A stretch of 36,518 bases of DNA from a virus (IMGVR_UViG_3300017971_000529:1-36518); one strand, 5' to 3'; numbered from the stretch's first letter, positions 1 to 9,050 are shown. Translations and numbers: made by a program. The notes: generated by a model from the letters alone, not told the origin.

Positions 1-2265
1 ATTAACAGCCTGTGTGCCGTCATTAATAACATCGACAACAAATGACCCTGCCCCTGGAGTTATGCGTTGGATTGTCAATCGTGCGTCATTTGCCCCCAAT
101 GTTGAAACACTAACATGCACTCCAGAAGTTGCCGAAACCAAGCTGTTTGTTATTGTAAATCCTTGGGTTGCGGCAGAAGCAGTTGTAAATCCGGTAAATG
201 TTGCAACTCCAACGTTTACGTTTAACACAGATGTCGAAGATGGAGAAGCCTGAGTATCTGTTTGAGCTGTAAAATCTACAAGACCACCTGATGCTACTGT
301 TACGCCGCCTGTTCCTGCATTGATTGTTGTTGCAGAGGCTCCTGTTGTTGATCCGAGAGTGGTTGCGTGCGCAGTTGCCGTTGCACCAATATCACAATTG
401 CCTGTTCCGCAGTCAATAACTACGCTTGTAGCTCCTGTGTTGTTACCTATACTTATTGTGCGAGCAGCGAGTCCGGTACCAACATTGATATTTTGAGCGT
501 CAGCATCAACACCAATCCCAATTGTGCCACCACTTGAGTCGATCGTAATGTTGCCTGTTGCGTTCACATCAAACACACCACCCGCAGTACATGTAAATGC
601 ACCCGTTCCTGCTTGAAGATCAAGGGTTGATGTTCCTGTGGTTGAACCTACAGCTGTATTGTGATCTGTAGCATTGGATGCTATAGCTACTGCTCCGGTT
701 CCTGCGTTTAATGTAAGCGCAGTTGCTCCAGTTGCGTTACCTATAGTGATTGTTCGAGCAGCGGCTCCGATTCCTATGTTGATATTTTGCGCATCAGCAT
801 TAACACCAATTCCAATTGTTCCGCCACTTGAGTCAATTGTAATGTTGCCAGCTCCATTGACATCAAAAGTTCCACCAGCGGTGAACGTCATCGCACCTGT
901 GCCGGATTGAACTGTCATTGCAGATGTTCCGGTTACTGATCCGAAGGTTGTGCTGTGATCTGTAGCGTTTGAAAGAATAGTGCAAGCACCGGTTCCAGCA
1001 TCTATATCAACTGCTGTTGCTCCGGTTGCATTACCTATACTGATTGTTCGAGCGGCTGCTCCGGTTCCTATATTGATGTTTTGAGCATCAGCTCCAGCAC
1101 CAATCGAAAGAGCGCCACCAGTTGAATCTATTGTTACTGCGCCGGTTGCGTTAACATCAACTATGCCACCTGCTGTAATCGTAGTAGCGCCTGTTCCTGC
1201 TTGAAGTGTAAGGGTAGCTGCTCCAGTTGTTGAACCTACAGTAACATCATGAGCTACTGCATCAACACCAACATTAACAGCGCCAGTTCCGGATTCAATA
1301 TTTACCGGACCGTTTGCAGCAACCATTGAAATGCCTGCGGTTCCTGCATCAACATCAATACCACCTGCCGCATTTGATGCATAGATGCGAATAGCGTTAG
1401 CAGCAGCTAAGCCTGACGTTACATCAGCACCGCCAACATCAGAGTGCAGGTAAATAGACTGCGCACTTGTTCCCTGGTCAACATGCAATTCATACGTCTC
1501 ATTTACCCCACCATCAAGATGGAAATAAACAGCTTGTGCTGCGTTGGTATCCGAAGTTACCGTTGTAGTTCCTGCCGATTGTGTAAATCCAGCCTGCGCT
1601 GTTACTAATCCAGAAAAAGTAGGAGCATTGTCAACATTGATTGTAACTGTATTGGCGATAGCAGCCGTTGTTCCAACATTGGTTCCCCCCAGAATATTAA
1701 CGTTGCCAACGCCATCAGGAATCACCGTATTGGCGTCATCGGCAGTATATTGTACAGCAGTTGCCCCTGTTGCGGTAACCGTAATTGCGCCGGCCGCATT
1801 ACCTATATTTATGCCTGCGCCAGCTGTAAGCGTTGCAGCTACGGGATCCAATCCTGTTGATCCAATAAGAACTTGCCCGTCTGTTAACGCTTGCGTTGCA
1901 AGAACGCCTGTTGCATCATTTACCACAATTCCTGCTGCTGCAAAATCACTGATCGTTACATTACCTGTAGTAACCGTTAATCCTGTACCTGCGGTAATTG
2001 TGGTTCCTGCATTTACAAATGTTGTTGAGGCTACCGAGTCAAACGTTCCTGTACCTGCGCCAATTGCGATCCACGATGAGTCTCCTGCCGCTATTTCAAG
2101 CAGTATATAAACATCATTACCGGCTTGATCAAGCCATAATGCTCCGATTTCAGCTTGATCTGCTGTTGTTGGAGCACGTTGTGCAATAATTGGAAGCGGA
2201 GTAAGTGCAACTATACCACCTTGAGCACCATACGCTTCTCTTTGTCCTTGATTTCTTGTTGACAT
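1..2265 (-). CDS. Large tail fibre protein with 98-aa tandem repeats (3' end cut by window edge)
   Basis: The frame is open from ATG at 2265 to position 1 (755 codons, no stop). The N-terminus (MSTRNQGQREAYGAQGG) is followed by a Gly/Ala/Thr-rich, beta-structured body. From about residue 310 there are just over three copies of a 98-residue unit containing ADAQNINIGTGAAARTISIG. Its DNA landmark recurs at 446, 740 and 1034, a period of exactly 294 bp. Residues 180-230 (TADDANTVIP, GNVNILGGTN) resemble a module in the two other fibres. If the window is circular, the last 49 residues lie at 36369-36518, for 804 in total. It heads the fibre cluster on the minus strand. The fibre role is inferred from composition, repeats and neighbours; the receptor is unknown. 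Confidence 0.85.
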   Translation of the reverse strand, partial: MSTRNQGQREAYGAQGGIVALTPLPIIAQRAPTTADQAEIGALWLDQAGNDVYILLEIAAGDSSWIAIGAGTGTFDSVASTTFVNAGTTITAGTGLTVTTGNVTISDFAAAGIVVNDATGVLATQALTDGQVLIGSTGLDPVAATLTAGAGINIGNAAGAITVTATGATAVQYTADDANTVIPDGVGNVNILGGTNVGTTAAIANTVTINVDNAPTFSGLVTAQAGFTQSAGTTTVTSDTNAAQAVYFHLDGGVNETYELHVDQGTSAQSIYLHSDVGGADVTSGLAAANAIRIYASNAAGGIDVDAGTAGISMVAANGPVNIESGTGAVNVGVDAVAHDVTVGSTTGAATLTLQAGTGATTITAGGIVDVNATGAVTIDSTGGALSIGAGADAQNINIGTGAAARTISIGNATGATAVDIDAGTGACTILSNATDHSTTFGSVTGTSAMTVQSGTGAMTFTAGGTFDVNGAGNITIDSSGGTIGIGVNADAQNINIGIGAAARTITIGNATGATALTLNAGTGAVAIASNATDHNTAVGSTTGTSTLDLQAGTGAFTCTAGGVFDVNATGNITIDSSGGTIGIGVDADAQNINVGTGLAARTISIGNNTGATSVVIDCGTGNCDIGATATAHATTLGSTTGASATTINAGTGGVTVASGGLVDFTAQTDTQASPSSTSVLNVNVGVATFTGFTTASAATQGFTITNSLVSATSGVHVSVSTLGANDARLTIQRITPGAGSFVVDVINDGTQAVN
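446..1330 (-). repeat. 294-bp (98-codon) in-frame tandem repeat inside the fibre gene
   Basis: Three near-identical units have a constant period of 294 bp, and a partial fourth lies towards the 3' end of the gene. Each encodes the order GS.TG, AGTGA, AGG.FDVN, NITIDSSGG, ADAQNINIG, AARTI, SIGNATGATA. The exact codon-multiple period keeps frame, so copy number could change by recombination without breaking the gene. Confidence 0.8.
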
Positions 2266-2342
2266 AATTAATCCTAAAAATAAAGGTCATACTATTAACA
2301 CCCTTACCTTAGAACATGAAATCAAACCGACACAAGCCCCGT

Positions 2343-2371
2343 TTGCAATATAAAAAATATTGGTCTATACT
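2343..2371 (+). promoter_or_regulatory. Sigma70-type promoter of the RHH/membrane-protein pair
   Basis: TTGCAA (2343-2348) and TATACT (2366-2371) are separated by 17 bp, and a GGAGG ribosome site follows at 2381-2385. The predicted transcript starts about 12 nt before the ATG at 2390. This gives the plus-strand pair its own promoter inside a minus-strand virion region. Confidence 0.6.
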
Positions 2372-2389
2372 TTTCTTATAGGAGGCAAT

Positions 2390-2551
2390 ATGAATACTGA
2401 AAAAAGAAAACTATACAACCTGAAGCAACTAAATATAGAAATCCCCATTGATATGCATAACAAAATAAAGTTTGCTGCTAAAAGAAGAAATATACCAATG
2501 AGGACATGGATTTTGAGAAGCCTTTACAAAACACTCACAGAGGAAACATGA
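2390..2551 (+). CDS. Ribbon-helix-helix (Arc/CopG-like) DNA-binding protein, 53 aa
   Basis: A basic 53-residue protein. A predicted strand, LKQLNIEIP (residues 9-17), is followed by two helices (DMHNKIKFAAKRRNIP and MRTWILRSLYKTL), the layout of Arc/MetJ ribbon-helix-helix repressors. I chose ATG 2390 because GGAGG sits 5-6 nt upstream; an in-frame TTG at 2360 lies within the promoter. The stop overlaps the next start as ATGA, so the two genes are translationally coupled. The likely role is autoregulation or control of neighbouring phage promoters; the target is unknown. It is the first gene of a plus-strand island between the ejection proteins and the fibre gene. Confidence 0.7.
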   Translation: MNTEKRKLYNLKQLNIEIPIDMHNKIKFAAKRRNIPMRTWILRSLYKTLTEET

Positions 2552-2679
2552 TGTTGGGACCATTAGTTTTATTAAGTTTATTAATTACTTCTATATATTT
2601 AATGATCCCCTTAATAATATTCGCAGGCTTATTATTCTTTGGGATTATATTAAAAATCAAAGAAAAAATTGTTCACTAA
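2548..2679 (+). CDS. Small hydrophobic membrane protein, 43 aa
   Basis: ATG 2548 (or 2551) overlaps the TGA of the RHH gene, and AGAGG stands about 5 nt upstream. The product is almost entirely hydrophobic (residues 3-36: Leu/Ile/Phe-rich with one Pro and two Gly) and ends in a basic tail, KIKEKIVH. It probably forms one or two inner-membrane helices. Its last bases overlap the 3' end of the convergent minus-strand ejection gene by 4 bp. Its position as partner of a small repressor suggests a moron with a membrane effect, such as exclusion or a holin-like function, but nothing in the sequence decides this. Confidence 0.6.
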   Translation: MMLGPLVLLSLLITSIYLMIPLIIFAGLLFFGIILKIKEKIVH

Positions 2680-3989
2680 TATGGAACTCCATTTTTAAAA
2701 TTTACAATACTATTCGCAAGACTTCCTTTCCCTTTAACAATCGAATCAACCATTCCATCCAACAAAACCTTAGATAATTCTTGTGGGCTTTTAAATAGAA
2801 ATTTTCCGTATGGTGTTAATGTTCGTGCATAATTACCTAAAAGTAATTCAGGAATTTTTAACGGAGATCTTGCAATTGTTCCTATTGCTCCTCTTTTTAC
2901 TACGCCATCAAGAGCGGATTTTAAATTTCCTGTCTCTGCGATATTTTTGATCGCAGACTCAAAGTCTCTGATTGCGCCGGTTAAATCTTCAGCTTTACCA
3001 TAAGTATTTTTAAAGGCGGGATTTTTTTCACCGAATTCGTTTAGTGCAGACTTCACTTTATAATTAATTCGTCTCAACGCATTCTTTATGTCGGGGTGCG
3101 CTTTTGCTCTATATGCCTCCTTGCTCCAATCTTTCTTAAGTTTCATAAGATCAGACATCTTTACTTTATTAGAGCTCAATACAGATTCTCCCTCGGCAAG
3201 GTGCTTAATAACTTTTTGGTTAATGTCACTTTTATACTCAAATTCTTTAGCGAAATCCCTTATTTCGGAACGAATTGTCTTAACCGTAGACTCTGGGGCC
3301 TTAACAGTTCCAAATAATTTATTAGCATTTCTATAGTTATCATCTATAGTTCGCTGAACTTTGCTGATAAAATTCTTAGGGTTCATTTTAGAAATACCAC
3401 CTAGAATCCACTGTGTCGCCAAGTTTCCACCTTTAGCAGTAATATCTGATGTTCCGGCATCTTTAAGAAGTTTTTCAACTGATTCACCTGCTGCGCCACC
3501 TACTACATTCGCCGTTAATGTTTCCGCGGGTCCCCCCAGCGCAGCATACATCGGAACTGCTCCAACTACATTATCAAGAACTTGTTCCCATCCTCCTCGT
3601 GGCTCTCTCCATTCTTCGGGTAATACCTTCTCACGTAGTTGCCCAACAATCCCAGGCTCATTATATGACTTATGCGCGTCTCTTAATCTATTCTTTAATG
3701 CATCAGGAATATTTAAATTGTTTATATCTTCTAAGCTCATACCTTCAGGACGACCAATAGGCGCTTGCAATAAGCCGCCTATTGACCCGGGAATATCAAG
3801 AATGGCAGGAATATTTGTTGCTGATCGTGCTAAATTTCGTTTTGTTGCTCCCAAAAAACCTTCCGGCTCATATTCAACTTCTTGCTGTGGAATGTTTTCT
3901 ACACGATACTGCTCTGCTCCTGACTGTGTAGGGCTATTCGGGGCGACTGAATCATCAAACGAAAGAATCCGAAATTTTTCCTGTTCCAT
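2676..3989 (-). CDS. Putative internal virion / DNA ejection protein, 437 aa
   Basis: This is the third of three consecutive minus-strand genes (205, 411 and 437 aa) downstream of the nozzle gene, the place of the P22 gp7/gp20/gp16 ejection cassette. Residues 1-45 are Gln/Glu/Pro-rich. Residues 130-180 are Gly/Ala-rich and amphipathic (ALGGPAETLTANVVGGAAGE). Residues 210-350 are strongly helical and basic (Lys/Arg-rich), and a hydrophobic patch lies near 370-395. No enzymatic motif is visible. The start directly abuts the stop of the 411-aa gene. The role is inferred from position, size and composition; I do not recognise a named family by sequence. Confidence 0.55.
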   Translation of the reverse strand: MEQEKFRILSFDDSVAPNSPTQSGAEQYRVENIPQQEVEYEPEGFLGATKRNLARSATNIPAILDIPGSIGGLLQAPIGRPEGMSLEDINNLNIPDALKNRLRDAHKSYNEPGIVGQLREKVLPEEWREPRGGWEQVLDNVVGAVPMYAALGGPAETLTANVVGGAAGESVEKLLKDAGTSDITAKGGNLATQWILGGISKMNPKNFISKVQRTIDDNYRNANKLFGTVKAPESTVKTIRSEIRDFAKEFEYKSDINQKVIKHLAEGESVLSSNKVKMSDLMKLKKDWSKEAYRAKAHPDIKNALRRINYKVKSALNEFGEKNPAFKNTYGKAEDLTGAIRDFESAIKNIAETGNLKSALDGVVKRGAIGTIARSPLKIPELLLGNYARTLTPYGKFLFKSPQELSKVLLDGMVDSIVKGKGSLANSIVNFKNGVPY

Positions 3990-3990
3990 G

Positions 3991-5226
3991 TTATGCCCTT
4001 CGCTTTACAAACTTCCCGTTCAAAATATAACCTCGTTCACCCTTTGAATTAACAACAGGTTGTCCCTCTATTAAATCAATTTGGTTTGTCGATACAGTTT
4101 TTCCTGCCAACCTCTTATTTTGTTCTCGTGTTTTTTCATCAACATAACCTTGACTCTTGGCGTAACTTATTGCATCTTTCATTGCTGCGCCAATCTCTTC
4201 ATTCAAGCTTGATCGTAATTTAGCAGCTCTATCACGTGTTAACTTTTTCAAGTTTCGCGGTGGAATATTGTCATGCTTTTCTATTATTTGATATGCCGCC
4301 TGATCTAAGAGCTTGTCACCCTCTGCTGTTTTTTTTATCACACTTAATATTTTTTGCGCGCCATCAGGAGAATTTTTAAGCGTTGGAAATGTCTTCATAA
4401 ACATTTTAACGACTTCCTGGGCTGGTCTTGAACCGAAAACCGTAGGCAATTGTTTCAAAAAACTTTTTCCTAAAGATTCCATAACTTCAGCATCACCGCC
4501 GAATATTGTTGCTGCATTGTCTATGCCAAATAATTTTCCAAATGCTTCAGTTGCTGCATATAACATGGGGCTTGGAAGTTGACCACGAGCAAGAACATCT
4601 TCCATTTTAGCAGCCGTTGTGAGAATTTCATCTGCTGACGTTGCCTTTTCATCAAGTCTGTCCAGATATTTTTGTTGAAACGCCCATGCATCTTTTTCTC
4701 GTTGAAGCTTGTTTTTTTCTGCTGCAGTACGCGCTCGGCTCTGCTCCTTTGAAATATTATCTAATGAGCGCGAAACAACAGACGGTTTACCACTAGCGGC
4801 TGCTGCGGCTAGGGATAATTTCTGTTGTTGTGATAATGGCGCTTGGCCAGATTGAACCTCTGAGGGCTGTAGACTCTGTTGCGGTTTAATTTCTTGTGGT
4901 AATGTCGCTTGTGGCTGTTGATTTATCACTTTCATGATTTCATCTATAAATGGTTTCATTCCAGCAGATTCAGTGTTGCTTTTTATATATTGTGCGCGTT
5001 CTTGAGGGCTTAACTTAGCTAAGGTTCCTGGAAGCCCCATTTTTTCATATATAGCTGCAAGATCTTTCTGCTGAAAGCCTTCAGCCATTCCTGTGCCCAA
5101 ACCACCTAAAACTTGGCCTAGTGTACCACCAATGGTTTCACCCCATGATGGCGCTGAAGGCAATACCCTAACCCCTTGGCCTGGGGTTGATCTCTGCCAC
5201 GGTAGCAAATCGTATATATTTGCCAT
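3991..5226 (-). CDS. Putative internal virion / DNA ejection protein, 411 aa
   Basis: This is the middle gene of the ejection-type cassette. Residues 25-55 are Gly-rich (GGTLGQVLGGLGTGMAEG), residues 100-150 form a Gln/Pro/Ala-rich linker, and residues 150-205 are a charged helix likely to coil (SKEQSRARTAAEKNKLQREK). A compact helical part follows at 205-340. The C-terminus (DLIEGQPVVNSKGERGYIL) looks like a small beta tip. Gly- and Gln-rich, helix-dominated proteins of 200-600 residues at this position are typical of podoviral pilot proteins that leave the capsid ahead of the DNA. The family assignment is by context only. Confidence 0.55.
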   Translation of the reverse strand: MANIYDLLPWQRSTPGQGVRVLPSAPSWGETIGGTLGQVLGGLGTGMAEGFQQKDLAAIYEKMGLPGTLAKLSPQERAQYIKSNTESAGMKPFIDEIMKVINQQPQATLPQEIKPQQSLQPSEVQSGQAPLSQQQKLSLAAAAASGKPSVVSRSLDNISKEQSRARTAAEKNKLQREKDAWAFQQKYLDRLDEKATSADEILTTAAKMEDVLARGQLPSPMLYAATEAFGKLFGIDNAATIFGGDAEVMESLGKSFLKQLPTVFGSRPAQEVVKMFMKTFPTLKNSPDGAQKILSVIKKTAEGDKLLDQAAYQIIEKHDNIPPRNLKKLTRDRAAKLRSSLNEEIGAAMKDAISYAKSQGYVDEKTREQNKRLAGKTVSTNQIDLIEGQPVVNSKGERGYILNGKFVKRRA

Positions 5227-5250
5227 AATAATTCCTTATTTTATTGGTGT

Positions 5251-5868
5251 TTAACCCTTGCCAAAATAATTTTTAGCCATGCTGCCAGCTACGGCCGCAC
5301 CAGCTGGAGCTAATGCGCCAAACAACGATTGCCACAAGGATGGTCGTGGTTGCTCAAAGTAATTTTCGTAACGGGGAGTAAGTCCGGCTTGAAGCATGCT
5401 CATCAACCTGCCTATCTCGCTTTCTCTGTTCTGCATATTAAATTGTTGCTGCATTCCGGCAAGATTTTGCGCTAATCCTGCGCCTGCTCCGCCCAAGGCA
5501 TTTTGAAAGGCAGACGATCTCATGCCGCCCATTCCCGCAAATTGTTCTGATAACTCGGGAACTGTTTGCTCCTGAAACTGAGTTTTATACACGTCCGCAA
5601 TTGGTTCAAAATCCGCTGATGGAAGGTTTTGCATTCCCCCCATTCCCTGCGATAATAATTGCTGCAATGCTTGTTGCTGTTGTGGATCAAACCGACCCAT
5701 TTGGGTTACTGAGCCACCGGTTGGTAATTTCATATTTCTTATGCCATTCATGCCGTCATAATTCATCACTTGACCGGCACTTGATCGGCCACCAGACATG
5801 AGGCTATTCAGTGAATTCGCTGCACCCAGTCCGGCTCCAATCATGGATATAATTGACATTGGATCCAT
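5251..5868 (-). CDS. Putative small ejection / internal virion protein, 205 aa
   Basis: A Met/Gly/Gln/Ala-rich protein. The N-terminus (MDPMSIISMIGAGLGAANS) is a glycine-zipper-like hydrophobic helix. Residues 55-80 are Gln-rich (FDPQQQQALQQLLSQGMGG). Residues 110-150 hold GMGGMRSSAFQNALGGAGAG, and the tail has another Ala/Gly helix. This composition is common for the first pilot protein of podoviruses (P22 gp7-like position). ATG 5868 is favoured because AGGAG lies 6 nt upstream; a second in-frame Met is at 5859. It is the first gene of the cassette and is transcribed towards the 411- and 437-aa genes. Confidence 0.55.
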   Translation of the reverse strand: MDPMSIISMIGAGLGAANSLNSLMSGGRSSAGQVMNYDGMNGIRNMKLPTGGSVTQMGRFDPQQQQALQQLLSQGMGGMQNLPSADFEPIADVYKTQFQEQTVPELSEQFAGMGGMRSSAFQNALGGAGAGLAQNLAGMQQQFNMQNRESEIGRLMSMLQAGLTPRYENYFEQPRPSLWQSLFGALAPAGAAVAGSMAKNYFGKG

Positions 5869-5899
5869 ATTATTCTCCTAGGAGTTAGAAAACTTTTAC

Positions 5900-5905
5900 T
5901 ATACT
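5900..5905 (+). promoter_or_regulatory. -10-like TATACT box before the plus-strand virion gene
   Basis: TATACT lies about 54 nt before ATG 5959 in the divergent gap with the ejection operon. I see no good -35 at 16-18 bp. The same hexamer precedes two other plus-strand islands (2366 and 14876). Confidence 0.35.
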
Positions 5906-5958
5906 ATTTGAGATCTCATGTTCAGCATAAAACAGAAAATCTAAAAATAGGTAGTATT

Positions 5959-6516
5959 ATGGCAAATCCAAACGAATTAAAACAAGGTCAATTTCTCGGA
6001 ACTACGCAGATATATGACCTTGATGTTAAAGCGCAAGATGCAGCTGATTTTAATGTCAGACTTCGTCAAAATCTTAATAATATGGTTATCTCATTAAATG
6101 CAAAAGTTGCTGGTTACTACTCACAAGAGGAATATATAAATGGAAAACTCTTCTATCCTGATTATACTCGGGTTGATGGCTATAATGATGCTCCTCCGAC
6201 TTTCCGTCAAGTTTACTCAAAAACCATTCCAATAGGTGCACTTCCCGGAGGCGGTCCGTATCCACAAACAAAAAGCACAGCGCACAATATATCGGGATTC
6301 CCGGCAGCCGGACCGACAACTTTTATTGGTGTAACGGTAACAGGCTGCGCAACAGATCCCGCCAACTTACGATTTATTCCGTTGCCGTATTCTTCATCTG
6401 TACTCGCAAACAACATTGCAGTTGAATTAAATGGCGCAAACATTGATATCATAGTAGGAGCTGATTATTCAGCTTTTACTGATGCATATGTGCTTGTGGA
6501 ATATATAAAATACTAA
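5959..6516 (+). CDS. Putative tail/appendage or receptor-binding virion protein, 185 aa
   Basis: Start ATG 5959 (MANPNELKQGQFLGTTQIYD) has AGGT about 8 nt upstream; the longer upstream reading has no ribosome site. Residues 20-45 form a helix (QDAADFNVRLRQNLNNMV). Residues 75-185 are beta-rich and contain TFRQVYSKTIPIGALPGGG, then TAHNISG, FIPLPYSSS and, at the end, DAYVLVEYIKY. This order (K-T-I...LP..., ahni, FT.IG, iPlp, yv.leY.K) is one I associate with the distal domain of many podoviral and myoviral appendage proteins. It lies alone on the plus strand between the nozzle and ejection genes and overlaps the nozzle stop by 4 bp. It could be an alternative receptor-binding protein acquired as a cassette. 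Confidence 0.55.
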   Translation: MANPNELKQGQFLGTTQIYDLDVKAQDAADFNVRLRQNLNNMVISLNAKVAGYYSQEEYINGKLFYPDYTRVDGYNDAPPTFRQVYSKTIPIGALPGGGPYPQTKSTAHNISGFPAAGPTTFIGVTVTGCATDPANLRFIPLPYSSSVLANNIAVELNGANIDIIVGADYSAFTDAYVLVEYIKY

Positions 6517-9050
6517 ACTGAGCTTCTGGTTCCGGCACCTTCAGCATAGAACGTCATTGAGTTTATAGAAAATGGTGCAAAAACAACCTCTTTGGTGTAA
6601 ATATATTCATCTCGTAAGCTCAGTACCATCTGAATGCATTCACCATATCCATGAATGTAAATCTCTCTATACAGTCGACTTCTGTTTACCTCAAACGGTA
6701 ATGTTGGCAATGGATACATCTCTATAATGTTATCACCAAGTATCGTATCTGATGAAACTGCTGCTTCTGTCATGCCTTCGCTATTTGTATCACAAAAATA
6801 ATCGAATGTTAAAATACCCGAAGAGGATTTATCTACATCAAATGCAACCTGATTAACCTTTAACATAGCCGCATCAGGATAAAAATTGTACTCCTTGGTT
6901 TTTATGTATGGAATACTTACCAAGGCAATCGTACCGCTTCCTGCATATGCTCCTACAGGAGCAACTTCATCCTCTTGCGCCTCAACAGCTACGTCATCTT
7001 CACCAACAATTTCAGTAACTTTATAGATTATGTCGTTAAAACCGCTTGTAAACCCTTCAGCATTTTCCAAGATGACATAAGAATCCAGAGATAAATTGTG
7101 ATTTATTGCAGTTATTACAACAGCTGGCCATGCACTTGTGTCAGCTTCAGTTATTTGCAACGCAGCTGCATTTCGTGATGTTTCACGGTCCATTATAAAC
7201 GTAAAGCCCTCCTGGTTTCCTGCAATAATATTCTGAAAGAGTGATTGCCCGGTCCCTTCATTCCACCTGCCTGTATCTTCTGACCATACAGATGTGTCTC
7301 CTCCCCATGTAATATCATCATTATTCTGATAATATCCAAAAGCGGTAATAGAGTCGTCAAATTTGGCCCACGCTGCATTCATATAGTTATAAACTAATAT
7401 CTTATTGGGGAATGTCGGATTGCTAATCTGATCAGGATATGACCACATAGCGATCTCATTAAAATAATCTCTTACACCTGCAATTCGCTCTACACCACTA
7501 TTGCCATTATGTAACTGATTTACAAAGTCAGGTATTTGTTCGTCAATTCTTTTAACCAGCAGACCGTCACATGCATGAACACCAGTTTGCCCTACGCCAA
7601 AAACAACCTTATCCAATAAAACACTTGAGAACGTAGACTCTGCACCGAGGGAGTCATCAATCGTTTGCCATACAAATGGAGTTGCATAATTACCTGTATA
7701 TACAAGTTCCCACGTACTTCTTTCAAAGTAAACTATAAGCCTGTCTTTAAGTATTCGTGCACTTATAATCGCCTGTTTGGTTGGAGCATCTGCCCAACCA
7801 CCGACTCCTGGCACCTCTTCGTACCAAGAACCTAAGCAGGAAATTGCAGCTCCAGTCGAGAAAATAGGCGACCTGTTCCACGACCATCGGGCTCTTTGCG
7901 TAAAGCTTGCATTCTGTGAGGTTCCCGCGCCATTATCAACCGTTTCTAATGTATTTAAACAAACCAGCCTATCTTTAAAGGGAAGAATTATTCTGGCCGA
8001 CTGTAATGTATAGTTTGCAGGTAGTGCAGCTCCCGTTGCCGTCTTTCTTGTTTGTGGCTGTATCGCATTCCATGTACCACCAGTCCAATACTGAATTAAA
8101 TCATTTCGATTGTGATTTACCACGAAAAAAGTGTAATCGTCGTTTGCAGCTCCCCGATAATTGCAAGCCCAAAAGAATTGAGCATCAGTTGCTGACCAGG
8201 CACCAAGTCCAAGTCGATCCCAACCGACACCATCTCGTTTATAGGCAAACTGAGTATCAAAGCCAATAGTTGACTCATTATTAATTGCTTCGCTTTCATA
8301 ATAATGTATTCCCATCACCGGATCGGCCGGATAAAAATAAATTTGTGTGTTTAATGCGGCTCCAGTAAATGTAAACTGGCCCGTATCCGTGTCAAATGTT
8401 CCCGTTCCTGCTCCGGTTGACATTAAAGCTTGCGGCCCCGTGCCGCCACTGGAAGTAATTACAGTAAATATCTCATTGCCAATCGAAAATGCCTGTCCTA
8501 CCTCAAATATTGATCCCGGAACAATCCCTGCTGCTGCACCTGCACCATCCGTTGTTCCACCACCTGCGCCGTCCGGATAAAAGTATATTTGCGTTGTAAT
8601 TGCAGCTCCTGCAAATACGTATGCTCCTGTAGTCGTATCATATGTGTATGTTGTAGCGGTTCCTGTGGTTGTCATAGTCCCCGGAGTTCCATATTCAACA
8701 ACAGTGAAGATTTCATTTGCTATAGAAAATTTCTGCCCAACCCGATAATCAGTGCCAGGAACCGTGGGACCAACAGCGCCGCCAACACCGTCAGTTATGC
8801 CAACACCCGCGCCTCCGCCAAGTGCAACTTCAGAGCTTGGCAAAGCAATTCTTAGGCGTGATCCTAAAGGAATAGCATTGTCTGTATATGTTGTTGGAAA
8901 TAACCGACTTCCTATACGCTTTCTTACTAATTCTCTCCATACAAAAGCATTTTCAAGAGACTCAAAGGCGTTTTCAGGCAACAACCATGGCTTGCGATCT
9001 GTTTCAGTTCCCTGATTATATGGTCCTATAAAAAATGCTTTTTTTGGCAT
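6513..9050 (-). CDS. Tail nozzle / tail tubular protein B-like, 845 aa
   Basis: A large beta-rich protein after the adaptor gene, the place and size of T7 gp12-like nozzles (P22 gp10 is the shorter analogue). The N-terminus has FFIGPYNQGTETDRKPWLLP and ENAFVWRELVRKRIGSRLF, the usual start of podoviral hubs that line up genome-end contacts. Residues 290-590 hold propeller-like Trp/Asp blades (RDYFNEIAMWSYPD, KILVYNYMNAAWAKFD). Two insertion repeats lie near residues 100-160 and 180-240, each with VGQ.FSI.NEIFTV and ending in TQIYFYP. An FCCH-like beta module lies near 645-700. Role inferred from length, order and these features. Confidence 0.7.
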   Translation of the reverse strand: MPKKAFFIGPYNQGTETDRKPWLLPENAFESLENAFVWRELVRKRIGSRLFPTTYTDNAIPLGSRLRIALPSSEVALGGGAGVGITDGVGGAVGPTVPGTDYRVGQKFSIANEIFTVVEYGTPGTMTTTGTATTYTYDTTTGAYVFAGAAITTQIYFYPDGAGGGTTDGAGAAAGIVPGSIFEVGQAFSIGNEIFTVITSSGGTGPQALMSTGAGTGTFDTDTGQFTFTGAALNTQIYFYPADPVMGIHYYESEAINNESTIGFDTQFAYKRDGVGWDRLGLGAWSATDAQFFWACNYRGAANDDYTFFVVNHNRNDLIQYWTGGTWNAIQPQTRKTATGAALPANYTLQSARIILPFKDRLVCLNTLETVDNGAGTSQNASFTQRARWSWNRSPIFSTGAAISCLGSWYEEVPGVGGWADAPTKQAIISARILKDRLIVYFERSTWELVYTGNYATPFVWQTIDDSLGAESTFSSVLLDKVVFGVGQTGVHACDGLLVKRIDEQIPDFVNQLHNGNSGVERIAGVRDYFNEIAMWSYPDQISNPTFPNKILVYNYMNAAWAKFDDSITAFGYYQNNDDITWGGDTSVWSEDTGRWNEGTGQSLFQNIIAGNQEGFTFIMDRETSRNAAALQITEADTSAWPAVVITAINHNLSLDSYVILENAEGFTSGFNDIIYKVTEIVGEDDVAVEAQEDEVAPVGAYAGSGTIALVSIPYIKTKEYNFYPDAAMLKVNQVAFDVDKSSSGILTFDYFCDTNSEGMTEAAVSSDTILGDNIIEMYPLPTLPFEVNRSRLYREIYIHGYGECIQMVLSLRDEYIYTKEVVFAPFSINSMTFYAEGAGTRSSV

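Noticed and set aside
1544-2110. Long plus-strand reading frame opposite the fibre
   Set aside because: Antisense of the Gly/Ala/Thr repeats, hence Val/Pro/Ala-rich; the minus-strand frame is open through the whole region.
3361-4047. Long plus-strand reading frame opposite the ejection genes
   Set aside because: Antisense shadow of the 437-aa gene; low-complexity Pro/Ser/Ala composition and no ribosome site.
5908-5958. Longer start for the 185-aa protein (51 extra bases)
   Set aside because: No ribosome site upstream, and the sequence lies directly after the -10-like box; ATG 5959 fits better.
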